Assembly: GCF_023100905.1 (NCBI RefSeq)
Contig: NZ_CP064686.1
Location: 1,364,001 to 1,428,000, forward strand
From: Bradyrhizobium sp. 4
GTDB taxonomy: Bacteria > Pseudomonadota > Alphaproteobacteria > Rhizobiales > Xanthobacteraceae
Direction: 5' to 3'
DNA length: 64,000 bases
The notes beneath the pieces were generated by a model, which made no database searches, was not told the DNA's origin, and saw nothing but the letters and a program-made list of their open reading frames with translations. A program made the position numbers and the translations under genes. This document shows positions 26,076 through 35,791 of the stretch, in pieces (position 1 is the first letter of the stretch; each line of letters begins with the position of its first letter).

Positions 26076-27434
26076 ATGAGCCTGCTTGCCACCATCAGCA
26101 CCGCTGCTGTTGCCTCCTACGCGTTGCTCTCCAGCGTCCATAAGAGCGCGCAGGCGCTTTATGCGCTGCGAATCGACGCCTCACTGCCGCCGTACGACTC
26201 GGTCGACGCCGGTGCTCTGCCCAGCGTGGATATCATCGTGCCCTGCTTCAACGAGGATCCGCGCACGCTGGCGGCCTGCCTGAAATCTCTCGCAAGCCAG
26301 GATTACCCAGGGCGATTGCAGGTGTATGTGGTCGATGACGGCTCTGCAAATGTCGCTGCAGTGGCCCCGGTCCATGGGAGCTACGCGTATGACCCGAGGT
26401 TCACCGTCATTCTGCTGCCAAGTAACGTTGGAAAGCGTAAGGCGCAGATCGCAGCGATACGCCGATCGTTCGGCGATCTCGTGCTCAACGTCGATTCCGA
26501 TACGGAAATCGCCAGCGACGTGGTCAGCAAACTCGTACGCAAGATGCAGGATCCAGCCGTCGGCGCGGCCATGGGGCAATTGATGGCCAGCAACCGGAAC
26601 GACAGCTGGCTGACCCGATTGATCGACATGGAGTACTGGTTGGCTTGCAACGAGGAGCGCGCGGCTCAGACGCGCTTTGGTGCCGTCATGTGCTGCTGCG
26701 GGCCGTGTGCCATGTACCGCCGCTCCGCGCTGCTGTTGCTGCTGGACCAGTACGAGACGCAGTTCTTCCGAGGAAAGCCGAGCGACTTCGGTGAGGACCG
26801 CCATCTGACGATCCTCATGCTCAAGGCAGGGTTTCGAACCGAGTACGTTCCGGACGCCATCGCCGCCACGGTGGTCCCGGACAGGCTCTTGCCCTATCTG
26901 CGGCAACAGCTCCGCTGGGCGCGGAGCACTTACCGCGATACGCTGCTGGGTTTGCACCTGTTGCCCGGCCTGGACCGGTACCTTACGCTCGACGTGCTCG
27001 GACAGAACCTCGGGCCGCTGCTGCTCGCCATCTCATCGATTGCCGCGCTCGCTCAGCTCGCGCTCACCGGCACCGTGCCCTGGTGGACCGGTCTGACCAT
27101 CGTCGCGATGACCATGGTTCGATGCAGCGTGGCGGCCCTTCGTGCCGGCGAGCTTCGATTTATCGGCTTCTCGCTGCACACGCCTATCAACATCTTCCTC
27201 CTGCTCCCGATGAAAGCCTATGCGCTCTGTACCTTGAGCAACAGCGACTGGCTCTCGCGCAAAGTAGCGAAATCATCAGACGTCGATGAGTCGAAGGCCT
27301 CGATCGAAGACGCGACAAATGGACCAAGCCTTAACCCGGGATCGGAAGCGCCAGGCTCAATTCGCGGGGCAGGTCTTTCGCGCGCTTCCGCGCAGCTGAT
27401 CGCGTCTGATGGCATTGCCGCCGCGACTGACTGA
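26076..27434 (+). CDS. nodC: NodC N-acetylglucosaminyltransferase (chitin synthase)
   Basis: A 452-residue inner-membrane family-2 glycosyltransferase that polymerises UDP-GlcNAc into the Nod-factor chitooligomer. Motifs: VYVVDDGSAN (UDP binding), VDSDTEI (DxD), FGEDRHLTI, and QQLRW (Q-x-x-R-W processivity motif). One N-terminal and three C-terminal membrane segments (LGPLLLAISSIAALAQLA and following). The C-terminal tail after SNSDWLSRKV diverges and is shorter than the ~485 aa of the B. japonicum protein. Part of its 5' region is duplicated as a relic at 13845-13990. It follows nodB by 14 nt. Confidence 0.96.
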   Translation: MSLLATISTAAVASYALLSSVHKSAQALYALRIDASLPPYDSVDAGALPSVDIIVPCFNEDPRTLAACLKSLASQDYPGRLQVYVVDDGSANVAAVAPVHGSYAYDPRFTVILLPSNVGKRKAQIAAIRRSFGDLVLNVDSDTEIASDVVSKLVRKMQDPAVGAAMGQLMASNRNDSWLTRLIDMEYWLACNEERAAQTRFGAVMCCCGPCAMYRRSALLLLLDQYETQFFRGKPSDFGEDRHLTILMLKAGFRTEYVPDAIAATVVPDRLLPYLRQQLRWARSTYRDTLLGLHLLPGLDRYLTLDVLGQNLGPLLLAISSIAALAQLALTGTVPWWTGLTIVAMTMVRCSVAALRAGELRFIGFSLHTPINIFLLLPMKAYALCTLSNSDWLSRKVAKSSDVDESKASIEDATNGPSLNPGSEAPGSIRGAGLSRASAQLIASDGIAAATD

Positions 27435-27456
27435 CAGCTTTGTAGGGGATTTAGTG

Positions 27457-28086
27457 GTGAGCGTGGACAAGACATATCAATCGTTGCAACGGGAGCTGAC
27501 CAACGATGACCCGTGGCGGCTTGACGACAATCCGTTCGAACGTGAGCGTCACACCCAATTGCTACGACTATCGCTGTCGAACGGCGCCGTCTCAACCGGC
27601 CTCGAGATCGGGTGCGCGGCCGGTGCATTCACAGAGAAGCTTGCTCCTCACTGCAAACGGCTCACGGTCATCGATGTTATGCCGCGAGCGATCGGTCGAG
27701 CGGTCCAGCGGACCAAGAGGTGGTCGCATATCAGCTGGGCGGCGACCGATATTCTGCAGTTCTCGACCGAAGAGCTGTTCGATCTGATCGTGGTCGCCGA
27801 AGTTCTCTACTATCTCGAAGACATGACACGGATGCGTACCGCAATCGACAAGCTGGTGAAGATGCTTGCTCCAGGTGGGCACCTGGTCTTCGGATCTGCA
27901 CGTGATGCCACCTGCAGGCGATGGGGGCATGTCGCTGGCGCCGAGACAGTCATCACGATGTTGGCTGAAGCGCTCATTGAGGTCGAACGTGTGCAGTGCC
28001 AGGGGCAGTCGGCTGACGAAGACTGCTTGTTGGTCCGCTTTCGCAATCCGGAGCGATCTTCGATTTGTTCTAACGGCCGAGCTTGA
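27457..28086 (+). CDS. nodS: NodS N-methyltransferase
   Basis: A 209-residue SAM-dependent methyltransferase that N-methylates the de-acetylated terminal glucosamine of the Nod factor. It has the SAM motif LEIGCAAGAFTEKLAP, the acidic loop VIDVMPRAIGRA, and YYLEDMTRMRTAI with PGGHLVFGSA. GTG 27457 was chosen: AGGGG lies 8 nt upstream, and it gives the usual 209-aa length and the VDKTYQSLQRELTNDDPWRL start. The frame is open 5' into nodC. nodU begins 11 nt after its stop. Confidence 0.93.
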   Translation: MSVDKTYQSLQRELTNDDPWRLDDNPFERERHTQLLRLSLSNGAVSTGLEIGCAAGAFTEKLAPHCKRLTVIDVMPRAIGRAVQRTKRWSHISWAATDILQFSTEELFDLIVVAEVLYYLEDMTRMRTAIDKLVKMLAPGGHLVFGSARDATCRRWGHVAGAETVITMLAEALIEVERVQCQGQSADEDCLLVRFRNPERSSICSNGRA

Positions 28087-28097
28087 AAGGACCTACT

Positions 28098-29810
28098 ATG
28101 CGCATCTGCGGTATCAAGTTGACGCACGACGGGGCAGTCGCTCTGATCGAGGACGGCCGGGTGGTGTTTTGTGTCGAACAGGAGAAGCTGAACAACAATC
28201 CGCGTTATCAAACCATCGACAACCTGGATGCCGTTGTTGACGCCTTGGCGGAGCACGGGCTGGATCCGAGCGATGTTGATCAGTTCGTCATTGATGGCTG
28301 GGATGGAGAGTTCGAGTCACAGTTTGAAGTCCTTAGTGGGACGACGACCATCAAGCTCAAGGGCGCGCCGTATGTCGAACGGCAAGGCGATAGCCCCCTG
28401 ACGTCCCGCGATCGGATCGGCCTCATGCTTGATGGGAAGCTATATCCCTATCAAAGCTATCCCCATGTTACCGGGCACGTAGCATCCGCATACTGCGCCA
28501 GCTCGTTTGCCAAATCCGGACAATCTGCTTTCTGCTTGGTGTGGGACGGCTGCATGTTTCCGCGCCTCTACTATGTAGAGCCCCACGGCATCCGGTTCAT
28601 CGAGTGCCTGTTTCCGATAATAGGTCACGCCTATGCGACGGCAGGACACCACTTTGGACCTTACAGGCGGGCAGACCGGACCAGCTGGGATCTCGGTATT
28701 GCCGGCAAGCTGATGGCCTATATCGCACTGGGATCGCCCGACGAGGATTGTATTAAGACGTTTCATGAACTTTATGAGGCGCACTTTGCCACGGATGCTG
28801 AGGGTGCTTGTCCCGAGCTTGAAGAGATCAACAGCTCACAATCGCCACTTGAAGCTCTGCACGACTTCTTCGATGCGTGCGCAATGCGATTGAAGGAAAA
28901 ACAGGCCCAAGACGTCCTTGCGTCATTTCACGTGTTTCTAGAGCGTCTGCTGGTTCGCACCATTGCTGATGTGGTGGAGCGGCATTCGAATCTTGCGGGG
29001 GCGCGTAACCTCTGCATAGCCGGCGGCTGTGGCCTGAATATTAAGTGGAATAGTGCATTTCGTGCGACAGGCCTGTTCGATTTCGTGTGGGTGCCGCCCT
29101 TTCCGAACGACAGCGGCTCAGCCATTGGTGCTGCTTGCTCTGCATTGGCGGCACAGCAAGGCTTTAGAGCTCTGGAATGGTCGGTCTACAGCGGACCGGC
29201 CGTGCGTCCCAGCGAAGTCCCGCCCGAATGGGAGGGCGCGCCCTGCACTATGGGCCAACTTGCGGCAATCCTCGCTTGCGACAAGCCCGTGGTCTTCCTT
29301 GCCGGGCGTGCCGAGCTCGGGCCGCGAGCCTTGGGTGGCAGAAGCATTCTCGCGGCTGCGAGCTGGGAAGGAATGAAAGATCATCTCAACGATGTCAAAC
29401 TTCGTGAGCATTTCAGGCCGGTAGCGCCGATATGCCTGGAGGATCGTGCCGCGGAGATTTTTAGCCCTGGAATACCCGATCCGTACATGCTGTTCGATCA
29501 CCAGACGCGACCAGAATGGCGGGACAAAATTCCCGCCGTCGTGCATCTCGATGGATCTGCTCGTCTACAAACCGTTTCTAGAACCTCTCAGCATAAAGTG
29601 GCCGAGCTTCTCGTCGAATACGAGAAGCTCACAGCCATTCCGCTGCTTTGCAATACCAGCGCCAATCTGCATGGACGCGGCTTTTTCCCGGATGCTGCCG
29701 CCGCGTGCCAGTGGGGACGCGTCGATCACGTATGGTGTGACGGCCTGCTTTGGACAAAAAAGCGCGCAAGCGGGGAAGCGGCGGGAACAACGTCCGTCGC
29801 GATGGCGTAA
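28098..29810 (+). CDS. nodU: NodU Nod-factor 6-O-carbamoyltransferase
   Basis: A 570-residue member of the NodU/CmcH carbamoyltransferase family, which transfers carbamoyl from carbamoyl-phosphate to C6 of the terminal sugar. N-terminal ASKHA-fold block RICGIKLTHDGAVALIEDGR, metal/ATP region HVTGHVASAYC, and C-terminal GRAELGPRALGGRSIL and LREHFRPVAPICLEDRA are present. ATG 28098, with AAGGAC upstream, matches the family N-terminus; a TTG 5 codons earlier is rejected. It is followed after 4 nt by nodI. Paralogous to NolO downstream. Confidence 0.94.
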   Translation: MRICGIKLTHDGAVALIEDGRVVFCVEQEKLNNNPRYQTIDNLDAVVDALAEHGLDPSDVDQFVIDGWDGEFESQFEVLSGTTTIKLKGAPYVERQGDSPLTSRDRIGLMLDGKLYPYQSYPHVTGHVASAYCASSFAKSGQSAFCLVWDGCMFPRLYYVEPHGIRFIECLFPIIGHAYATAGHHFGPYRRADRTSWDLGIAGKLMAYIALGSPDEDCIKTFHELYEAHFATDAEGACPELEEINSSQSPLEALHDFFDACAMRLKEKQAQDVLASFHVFLERLLVRTIADVVERHSNLAGARNLCIAGGCGLNIKWNSAFRATGLFDFVWVPPFPNDSGSAIGAACSALAAQQGFRALEWSVYSGPAVRPSEVPPEWEGAPCTMGQLAAILACDKPVVFLAGRAELGPRALGGRSILAAASWEGMKDHLNDVKLREHFRPVAPICLEDRAAEIFSPGIPDPYMLFDHQTRPEWRDKIPAVVHLDGSARLQTVSRTSQHKVAELLVEYEKLTAIPLLCNTSANLHGRGFFPDAAAACQWGRVDHVWCDGLLWTKKRASGEAAGTTSVAMA

Positions 29811-29814
29811 GCAG

Positions 29815-30729
29815 ATGTCAACCGCGGCAGTCGACCTTTTCCAGGTGAGCAAGTTCTACGACGACAGGGTCGTCGTGGACGCTCTTTCGTTTACGGTCTC
29901 GCCGGGAGAGTGCTTCGGTCTGCTGGGACCAAACGGCGCGGGTAAAAGCACGCTTGCGCGTTTGATCCTGGGTGTTGCATCGCCCGACGCAGGTAAGATA
30001 TGCGTGCTCGGCGAGCCAGTGCCGGCGCGGGCGCGCTTGGCGCGCCGGGGGATCGGGGTTGTCCCACAGTTCGATAACCTTGATCTTCAGCTCACGGTGC
30101 GCGAAAACTTGCTCGTTTTCGGGCGCTACTTCGCCATGAGCGCGGCTGAGGTGGAAGCGGTCACGCCGTCACTGCTCGAATTCGCACGCCTGGAGAACAA
30201 GGCGGACGCGCGAGTCGCCGAACTGTCCGGCGGCATGAAGCGACGCCTGACGTTGGCACGGGCCCTCATTAACGATCCGCAGCTCTTGGTCCTTGATGAG
30301 CCGACGACCGGCCTCGATCCGCACGGCCGTCACCTGATTTGGGAACGCTTGCGCTCGTTATTAGGGCGCGGCAAAACGATCCTTCTCACCACCCACTTCA
30401 TGGAAGAGGCGGAGCGATTGTGCGACCGCCTGTGCGTGCTCGAGCACGGCCGTAAGATCGCCGAAGGTCAGCCTCGAGCGCTGATCGAGCAGCAGATCGG
30501 CTGCCAAGTGATCGAGATTTACGGCGGCAACCCGCACGAACTGCTGCCGCTGGTCAGACCCCAAGTGCAGCGCGCTGAGGTGAGCGGGGAGACGCTGTTC
30601 TGCTATGTCACGGATCCAGAGCAGGTGCGCCTCCGGCTTGTCAACCGCACGGATCTGCGCTTTCTGCAGCGTCCTCCAAATCTGGAGGATGTGTTCTTGC
30701 GGCTAACCGGGCGAGAGATAAAGGACTGA
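29815..30729 (+). CDS. nodI: NodI ABC-transporter ATPase
   Basis: A 304-residue ATPase that with NodJ forms the exporter of lipochitooligosaccharides across the inner membrane. Walker A GPNGAGKST, Q-loop VVPQFDN, signature LSGGMKRRLTLARAL, Walker B LLVLDEPTTGLDP and the H-loop TTHFMEEAERL are intact. The longer open frame from 29446 overlaps nodU and is not coding; ATG 29815 is 4 nt after the nodU stop and gives the family N-terminus. Confidence 0.95.
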   Translation: MSTAAVDLFQVSKFYDDRVVVDALSFTVSPGECFGLLGPNGAGKSTLARLILGVASPDAGKICVLGEPVPARARLARRGIGVVPQFDNLDLQLTVRENLLVFGRYFAMSAAEVEAVTPSLLEFARLENKADARVAELSGGMKRRLTLARALINDPQLLVLDEPTTGLDPHGRHLIWERLRSLLGRGKTILLTTHFMEEAERLCDRLCVLEHGRKIAEGQPRALIEQQIGCQVIEIYGGNPHELLPLVRPQVQRAEVSGETLFCYVTDPEQVRLRLVNRTDLRFLQRPPNLEDVFLRLTGREIKD

Positions 30730-30732
30730 ACG

Positions 30733-31521
30733 ATGTGGCAACGTTTTGCGCCGGCGCTCCCTGCTAATCCATGGAACTGGATGGCGGTATGGCGCCGCAA
30801 TTTTCTGGTTTGGCGGAAAGTTGCTCTGGCATCGGTTCTTGGGAATCTGGCCGAGCCGATGAGCTCTCTGTTCGGTCTCGGTTTTGGCCTTGGAATGATC
30901 ATAGGTGGTGTTGAGGGCACCTCATACATCTCGTTTCTGGCGGCTGGAATGGTTGCCACAAGCGCGATGGTCTCCGCAACCTTCGAAACGATCTATGCGG
31001 CTTACGCTCGCATGCAGACAAATTGCACCTGGGAGGCAGTGCTCTGTACGCCCCTTACGCTCGGCGACATTGTCCTCGGTGAAGTGGCCTGGGCAGCGAG
31101 CAAGGCCTTGCTCGCCGGGACCGCGATCACGATTGTGGCCGTCGCGCTGGGTTACGCAGAGTGGTCATCCATTCCCTATGCGTTACCAGCCATCGCCCTC
31201 ACTGGCGTTACTTTCGCGAGCCTCGCAATGGTCGTTTCAGCACTTGCACCGAGCCACGACTATTTCATCTTCTACCAGTCGCTTATTCTTACGCCCATGA
31301 TGTATTTAAGCGGGACGATCTTCCCAATGAGCCAGTTGCCCGGTTCATTTCAACGCATCGCAGCCTTATTGCCGCTGAGTCATTCGGTCGATCTCATTCG
31401 TCCAACAATGCTTGGTCGACCGGTTGACAGCGTCGGATTGCATGTGGGCGCACTTTGCATCTACGCAGCAGTTCCCTTCCTCGTCTCGGCCGTGCTCCTT
31501 CGGCAGCGCCTGATGCGGTGA
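30733..31521 (+). CDS. nodJ: NodJ ABC-2 membrane subunit
   Basis: A 262-residue ABC-2-type integral membrane protein with six hydrophobic segments, e.g. FGLGFGLGMIIGGV, YISFLAAGMVATSAMVSATF and LSGTIFPMSQLPGSFQRIAA (the ABC-2 loop). It partners NodI in Nod-factor export and starts 3 nt after the nodI stop. In B. japonicum nolM and nolN follow nodJ; here the next gene is nolO directly, after 190 nt. Confidence 0.94.
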   Translation: MWQRFAPALPANPWNWMAVWRRNFLVWRKVALASVLGNLAEPMSSLFGLGFGLGMIIGGVEGTSYISFLAAGMVATSAMVSATFETIYAAYARMQTNCTWEAVLCTPLTLGDIVLGEVAWAASKALLAGTAITIVAVALGYAEWSSIPYALPAIALTGVTFASLAMVVSALAPSHDYFIFYQSLILTPMMYLSGTIFPMSQLPGSFQRIAALLPLSHSVDLIRPTMLGRPVDSVGLHVGALCIYAAVPFLVSAVLLRQRLMR

Positions 31522-31711
31522 GAGGAATAAGATCTAAAGCGAAGCATCGCGTGTGCGAGATGAGATATCGGGCTTAGCGAATTTCCAATCGCGTGCGACG
31601 CTTATATGCGTCTCGTCAGCTAGCGATGCCTGATCGGCCTCGCGCGGCCTACTCCCAAAGCAAGCGATACGAAATAGGCCAACAGGCCTCTCAGGATTAA
31701 CGGAGAACAAG

Positions 31712-33718
31712 ATGCTGTGTCTAGGATTGAGTGGCGGCCTCGACAGGGTCTATGAAAACCCCCTTGGGCTGCCGGGCACGTTTCTGCACGACGGCGCCGC
31801 GGTACTTGTCAAGGACGGGCGCGTGATCGCTGCCGTGGAAGAGGAGCGCCTTAACCGGATCAAACATTCAAACAAGCTCCCGAGCAGTGCGATCGAATAC
31901 TGTCTTGCAGCCGCGGGTGTGGAGCTTCGCGACGTCGATCGTATTGCGTTCTACGCTACTGAAGCCTATTGCAATGCAATGCTCGAACGGTTGTTCATCT
32001 CACAACCGGAAATCTCAATTCCCCTAGATGCGAATCTGCTGCTACGGCACCTTCTAGCCACGGAGTTCGGTACCCAAGTTGATCCTTCCCGGGTGTCATT
32101 CGTAGGCCACCATCAGTCCCACGCCGTGAGCGCTCTGGCGATGTCGGGTTTTGAAGATAGCCTGGTCCTCGCGATCGACGGTTGTGGCGACTTCCTGTCG
32201 GGTCTCTTGGCTGTCGGGTCAGGCAGCGAAATGACCGAGCTTATGACATTTCCAGAGAATAACTCTCTCGGACTGTTCTATCTGGAGACGATCCGATATC
32301 TCGGCTACGGCCTGTTCGACGAGTATAAGGTTATGGGACTGGCTCCTTACGGAGATCCCGCACGCTATCGCGAGCTCTTTTCCCAATTCTATGAGCTCTG
32401 CGCAAACGGTGGCTACCGCGTTCACCTCGAACGTATCGGCCCAGCATTGCTGCACAATATCGAGGTCCGGCGAAAGGGAATGCCGTTCACCCAACAGCAT
32501 CGAGATGTGAGCGCATCGTTGCAGGAGGCGCTGGAGCGGATCGTGTTTCACATTCTGCGGCATTACCGTGAGTCGACCGGAATGAAACGGTTGTGCCTGG
32601 CTGGCGGGGTGGCCCATAACTGCACGCTGAACGGAAAACTCCTGTATTCAGGCCTGTTCGAAGACATCTTCGTGCAGCCGGCTGCGCATGACGCCGGATG
32701 CGCATTGGGCGCGGCGCTGATGGTGTCGAACGAGGCCGGGCAGCCTGCGCCCCGTGAGCGGCTACAGGCGGTTTATTGGGGGCCAGATGTCGGCAGCGAC
32801 GATAGCATCGAAAAGGAACTGAAGGGATGGGCCGGACACCTCGAGTTTGAACGGACCGCTGACGTCGCAACCAGAGCAGCCGAGTGGATGGTTGATGGCG
32901 CCGTGATCGGGTGGGTGCAGGGCCGATCGGAGTTCGGCCCTCGTGCGCTCGGCAACCGTAGTATTCTTGCGGACCCGAGGCCCGCGGCGAACAAGGACCG
33001 GATCAATGCGATGGTCAAGAAGCGCGAGAGTTATCGACCATTTGCACCATCAGTTCTGGAGGAGGATGCGGGCGCGTTCTTTGAGTTGCCGGATGGTCGC
33101 GCAGAATACCCCTTCATGAATTTCGTCGTTCGCGTGCGGGAATCCAAGCGTGCTTTGCTGGGCGCGATCACGCATATCGATGGTACGGCTCGGCTGCAGA
33201 CGGTTTCCCGCACGAACAATGCCGCCTATTGGGAACTCATCAATGCGTTCAAGAGCCGGACAGGCGTCCCGATTTTGCTTAACACGTCGTTCAACAACAA
33301 TGCCGAACCGATCGTAAATTCCGTTGCCGATGCGATTACGGCGTTTTTGTCAACCGAGCTGGATGGCCTTGTAATCGGTTCATTCCTCGTCAAAAAGCGG
33401 GCGACAACGCTCGAAAGCTGGACTGCACTCGCTGTATCACTGCCGCCCCATGTATCTCTTTACCGGGTTCGCGCTCATGCGGGCCGAGAACGCCAGGAGA
33501 CAGTCTGCGAGATCCGCATGGGTCACTCCGGCCAGGAGAGCGTGCGCGTCTCGCATGACCTGTTCGACATGCTGATGCAAATTGAGAAGGAAGCTGTTCT
33601 TGCCGATCTTCTCGCCAGGGTCACCTCTGACAGGACTAGGCGAGAAGCTCTCGTGAACGAACTGCGTGGGCTCTGGGATCTCCGCCGTATACGGCTGCAT
33701 CCGTCACCGACTGCGTGA
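31712..33718 (+). CDS. nolO: NolO Nod-factor carbamoyltransferase
   Basis: A 668-residue NodU-family protein that in bradyrhizobia and NGR234 adds carbamoyl at position 3 (or 4) of the terminal residue. N-terminus MLCLGLSGGLDRVYENPLGL, FLHDGAAVLVKDGRVIAAVE, HHQSHAVSALAMSGF, and C-terminal GRSEFGPRALGNRSILADPR and YRPFAPSVLEEDA are all present. It is ~100 aa longer than NodU at the C-terminus. Ribosome site GGAGAAC precedes ATG 31712. No separate promoter was recognised in the 190-nt gap after nodJ, so it likely belongs to the nod operon. Confidence 0.93.
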   Translation: MLCLGLSGGLDRVYENPLGLPGTFLHDGAAVLVKDGRVIAAVEEERLNRIKHSNKLPSSAIEYCLAAAGVELRDVDRIAFYATEAYCNAMLERLFISQPEISIPLDANLLLRHLLATEFGTQVDPSRVSFVGHHQSHAVSALAMSGFEDSLVLAIDGCGDFLSGLLAVGSGSEMTELMTFPENNSLGLFYLETIRYLGYGLFDEYKVMGLAPYGDPARYRELFSQFYELCANGGYRVHLERIGPALLHNIEVRRKGMPFTQQHRDVSASLQEALERIVFHILRHYRESTGMKRLCLAGGVAHNCTLNGKLLYSGLFEDIFVQPAAHDAGCALGAALMVSNEAGQPAPRERLQAVYWGPDVGSDDSIEKELKGWAGHLEFERTADVATRAAEWMVDGAVIGWVQGRSEFGPRALGNRSILADPRPAANKDRINAMVKKRESYRPFAPSVLEEDAGAFFELPDGRAEYPFMNFVVRVRESKRALLGAITHIDGTARLQTVSRTNNAAYWELINAFKSRTGVPILLNTSFNNNAEPIVNSVADAITAFLSTELDGLVIGSFLVKKRATTLESWTALAVSLPPHVSLYRVRAHAGRERQETVCEIRMGHSGQESVRVSHDLFDMLMQIEKEAVLADLLARVTSDRTRREALVNELRGLWDLRRIRLHPSPTA

Positions 33719-33916
33719 TTGCAAAAGGTGAGCAATGCGGAAGAGGGCTCTTTGGAGGCCTCTCGCATGACCTCCCAAACGCGGTGCCGTGGAGGAGGGT
33801 TGCGGGTTGATCGCCTTGCGTCCCGGTGACCAGCCGTCCACTGGCGTGGATCGGAATCGCAGATGCTAGGTGCGCCACACAAAGCTGATCTTGCACAACG
33901 AGAAGGGTTTGATAAC

Positions 33917-34891
33917 TTGACCAAGGAACGCTTTGTTATTTCTCGGAGGCGTACCGGCTTCGGTGACTGCCTCTGGTCATTGGCGTCGGCCTGGTCGTAC
34001 GCGCAGCGGACCGGGCGGACGCTCGTCGTTGACTGGCGCGGTTCCTGCTACATCGACCGACCGTTCAGCAACGCCTTTCCGGTGTTCTTCGAGCCGGTTG
34101 AGGACATCGCTGGGGTACCGGTGATTTGCGATGACCGGATCAACCAGCTCTCGTTTCCCGGACCGTTCTTCCCGCGGTGGTGGAATAGGCCGTCGATCGA
34201 CTGCATCAATCGTCCGGATGAGCAGATCTTCCGAGAACGTGACGAACTGACCGAGCTGTTCCAGGCGAGAGAAGATAACGAAGCCAACACCATTGTCTGT
34301 GACGCCTGCCTAATGTGGCGTTGTGGCGAGGCAGCCGAACGACTGATCTTTCGGAACATCAAGCTCAGGTCTGAGATTCAAGCGCGGATCGACGCCTTGT
34401 ATGAGGAACATTTTAGCGGCCATAGCATCATTGGCGTTCATGTTCGGCACGGCAATGGCGAAGATATCATGGAGCATGCGCCGTACTGGGCCGATTCGGA
34501 GCTCGCCCTTCGTCAGGTTTGCATGGCAATCCGTAAAGCCAAGGCTTTGCCATATCCAAAGCCTGTAAAGGTCTTCCTGTGCACGGACAGTGCACAGGTG
34601 CTCGATCGCCTATCGGGTCTGTTTCCCGATGTCTTCGCCGTACCAAAACGTTTCCAGGCCGATCGGGCAGGGCCGTTGCATAGTGCGGAAATGGGAATTG
34701 AAGGTGGAGCTTCCGCTCTCATCGACATGTATCTTCTTGCGCGGTGCGCTACCGTGATCCGCTTTCCCCCCACCAGCGCCTTCACGCGCTATGCCCGTCT
34801 GCTCGTGCCACGGATTATTGAATTCGACCAGAGCAATCCGGAGCGCTTGGCCCTGATCGATAATCCATACGAGCATTTCGCGGCTTCCTGA
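33917..34891 (+). CDS. nodZ: NodZ alpha-1,6-fucosyltransferase
   Basis: A 324-residue GT23 fucosyltransferase that adds L-fucose from GDP-fucose to O6 of the reducing-end GlcNAc. Typical blocks: RFVISRRRTGFGDCLWSLAS, RTLVVDWRGSCY, FPGPFFPRWWNRPSIDC, IIGVHVRHGNGEDIMEHAPY (nucleotide/catalytic Arg region) and RFPPTSAFTRYARL. I chose TTG 33917 because AGAAGGG lies 9 nt upstream and the product then begins TKERFVISRR with the length of B. japonicum NodZ; an ATG at 33863 would add 18 unrelated residues. Its donor sugar comes from the noeL/nolK products encoded at 44.5-46.5 kb. Confidence 0.93.
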   Translation: MTKERFVISRRRTGFGDCLWSLASAWSYAQRTGRTLVVDWRGSCYIDRPFSNAFPVFFEPVEDIAGVPVICDDRINQLSFPGPFFPRWWNRPSIDCINRPDEQIFRERDELTELFQAREDNEANTIVCDACLMWRCGEAAERLIFRNIKLRSEIQARIDALYEEHFSGHSIIGVHVRHGNGEDIMEHAPYWADSELALRQVCMAIRKAKALPYPKPVKVFLCTDSAQVLDRLSGLFPDVFAVPKRFQADRAGPLHSAEMGIEGGASALIDMYLLARCATVIRFPPTSAFTRYARLLVPRIIEFDQSNPERLALIDNPYEHFAAS

Positions 34892-35737
34892 AGCGCCAGA
34901 ATGTGCGCCTGAACAATGACGGGCTAGATCATCGGTCTGATACTGCTGGCTTCGACACGGTCGAGTTTCGCAACGTGTCGCAGGAACGTTGGATGGCGAC
35001 TTCCGTCCCGCAAGCGACGGCTGACCGGCGCACTACCATGGATGCGGTGCGGTGGGAGGGCGAACGCCTGAGAAGCGTAAGGCGGATGCCAGCGAGGGCC
35101 GGCGGTCTTGCCCGGCAACACTTCGGGCCCTCCGGTGCAAGTCGAGTCGCGCGGAGAGCTTACAGTTCTGTCATCCTCCAGCCAAGTCCGCCGTCGCTGG
35201 CCAGACGGTGAAAAGCACGGCAATGGCGGTCCGGGTCGCCGAGGAAATCTGACGTAACAGACAGTCACGACAGAATGTCCCAGCAGCAAGGAGGCGCGTC
35301 CGGTAGATGGATCGCCTTTGCTGGGCAGGGCTTTCGTTTTCTGGACGACGGCCTTTGTTCATGCTCCGCTCGCGGAGTCCTTTCGGACGGAGGTGTGATG
35401 AACCGCGCGGCCGGCGGCCCATCGGTATTGCTCAAGAGCCGTATGTGCCGCCGCGCGTAACCAGGCCGAGAGCAACTTGGACGAACCGGCCATTAAATCC
35501 TGATCTCCGCCCGCAGCTAATCTCTCGTCTAGCGCGCATGACCCACAGACCACTCGTGGAGTGGTGACGCAGTCAGCTCGCCATGGAAACCCCACGTAGC
35601 GCACGCAGTGGGCAGCACCCGGGAGCTCGACGACAGCCATTGCTGCGGCGCTGCCGGTGTCGCAAAGCAAACAGGCCAGATGTTCGGAACCAGCCATTTG
35701 CGTCGTAAAAGCGCGCCACCTGTGCCCTGCTTCGCTC
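34892..35737. other. Intergenic between nodZ and fixR
   Basis: About 850 bp without a supported gene. In B. japonicum the fixR-nifA promoter has an upstream activator site for RegR around -68; an equivalent may lie in the last 100 bases, but I could not identify it confidently. Confidence 0.45.
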
Positions 35738-35753
35738 TGGCCCGGATCCTGCA
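35738..35753 (+). promoter_or_regulatory. Sigma54 (-24/-12) promoter of fixR-nifA
   Basis: TGGCCCGGATCCTGCA matches the RpoN consensus TGGCACG-N4-TTGCA with the invariant GG and GC 10 nt apart. Transcription would start about 12 nt downstream, leaving a ~27-nt leader before the fixR GTG. This position agrees with the known fixR-nifA promoter of B. japonicum. Confidence 0.8.
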
Positions 35754-35791
35754 CCAGGTGCACGGGCGAGGGGAGCGGAAGGGAGTCGCGT

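Noticed and set aside
26181..26957. 258-aa minus-strand frame
   Set aside because: Antisense to nodC.
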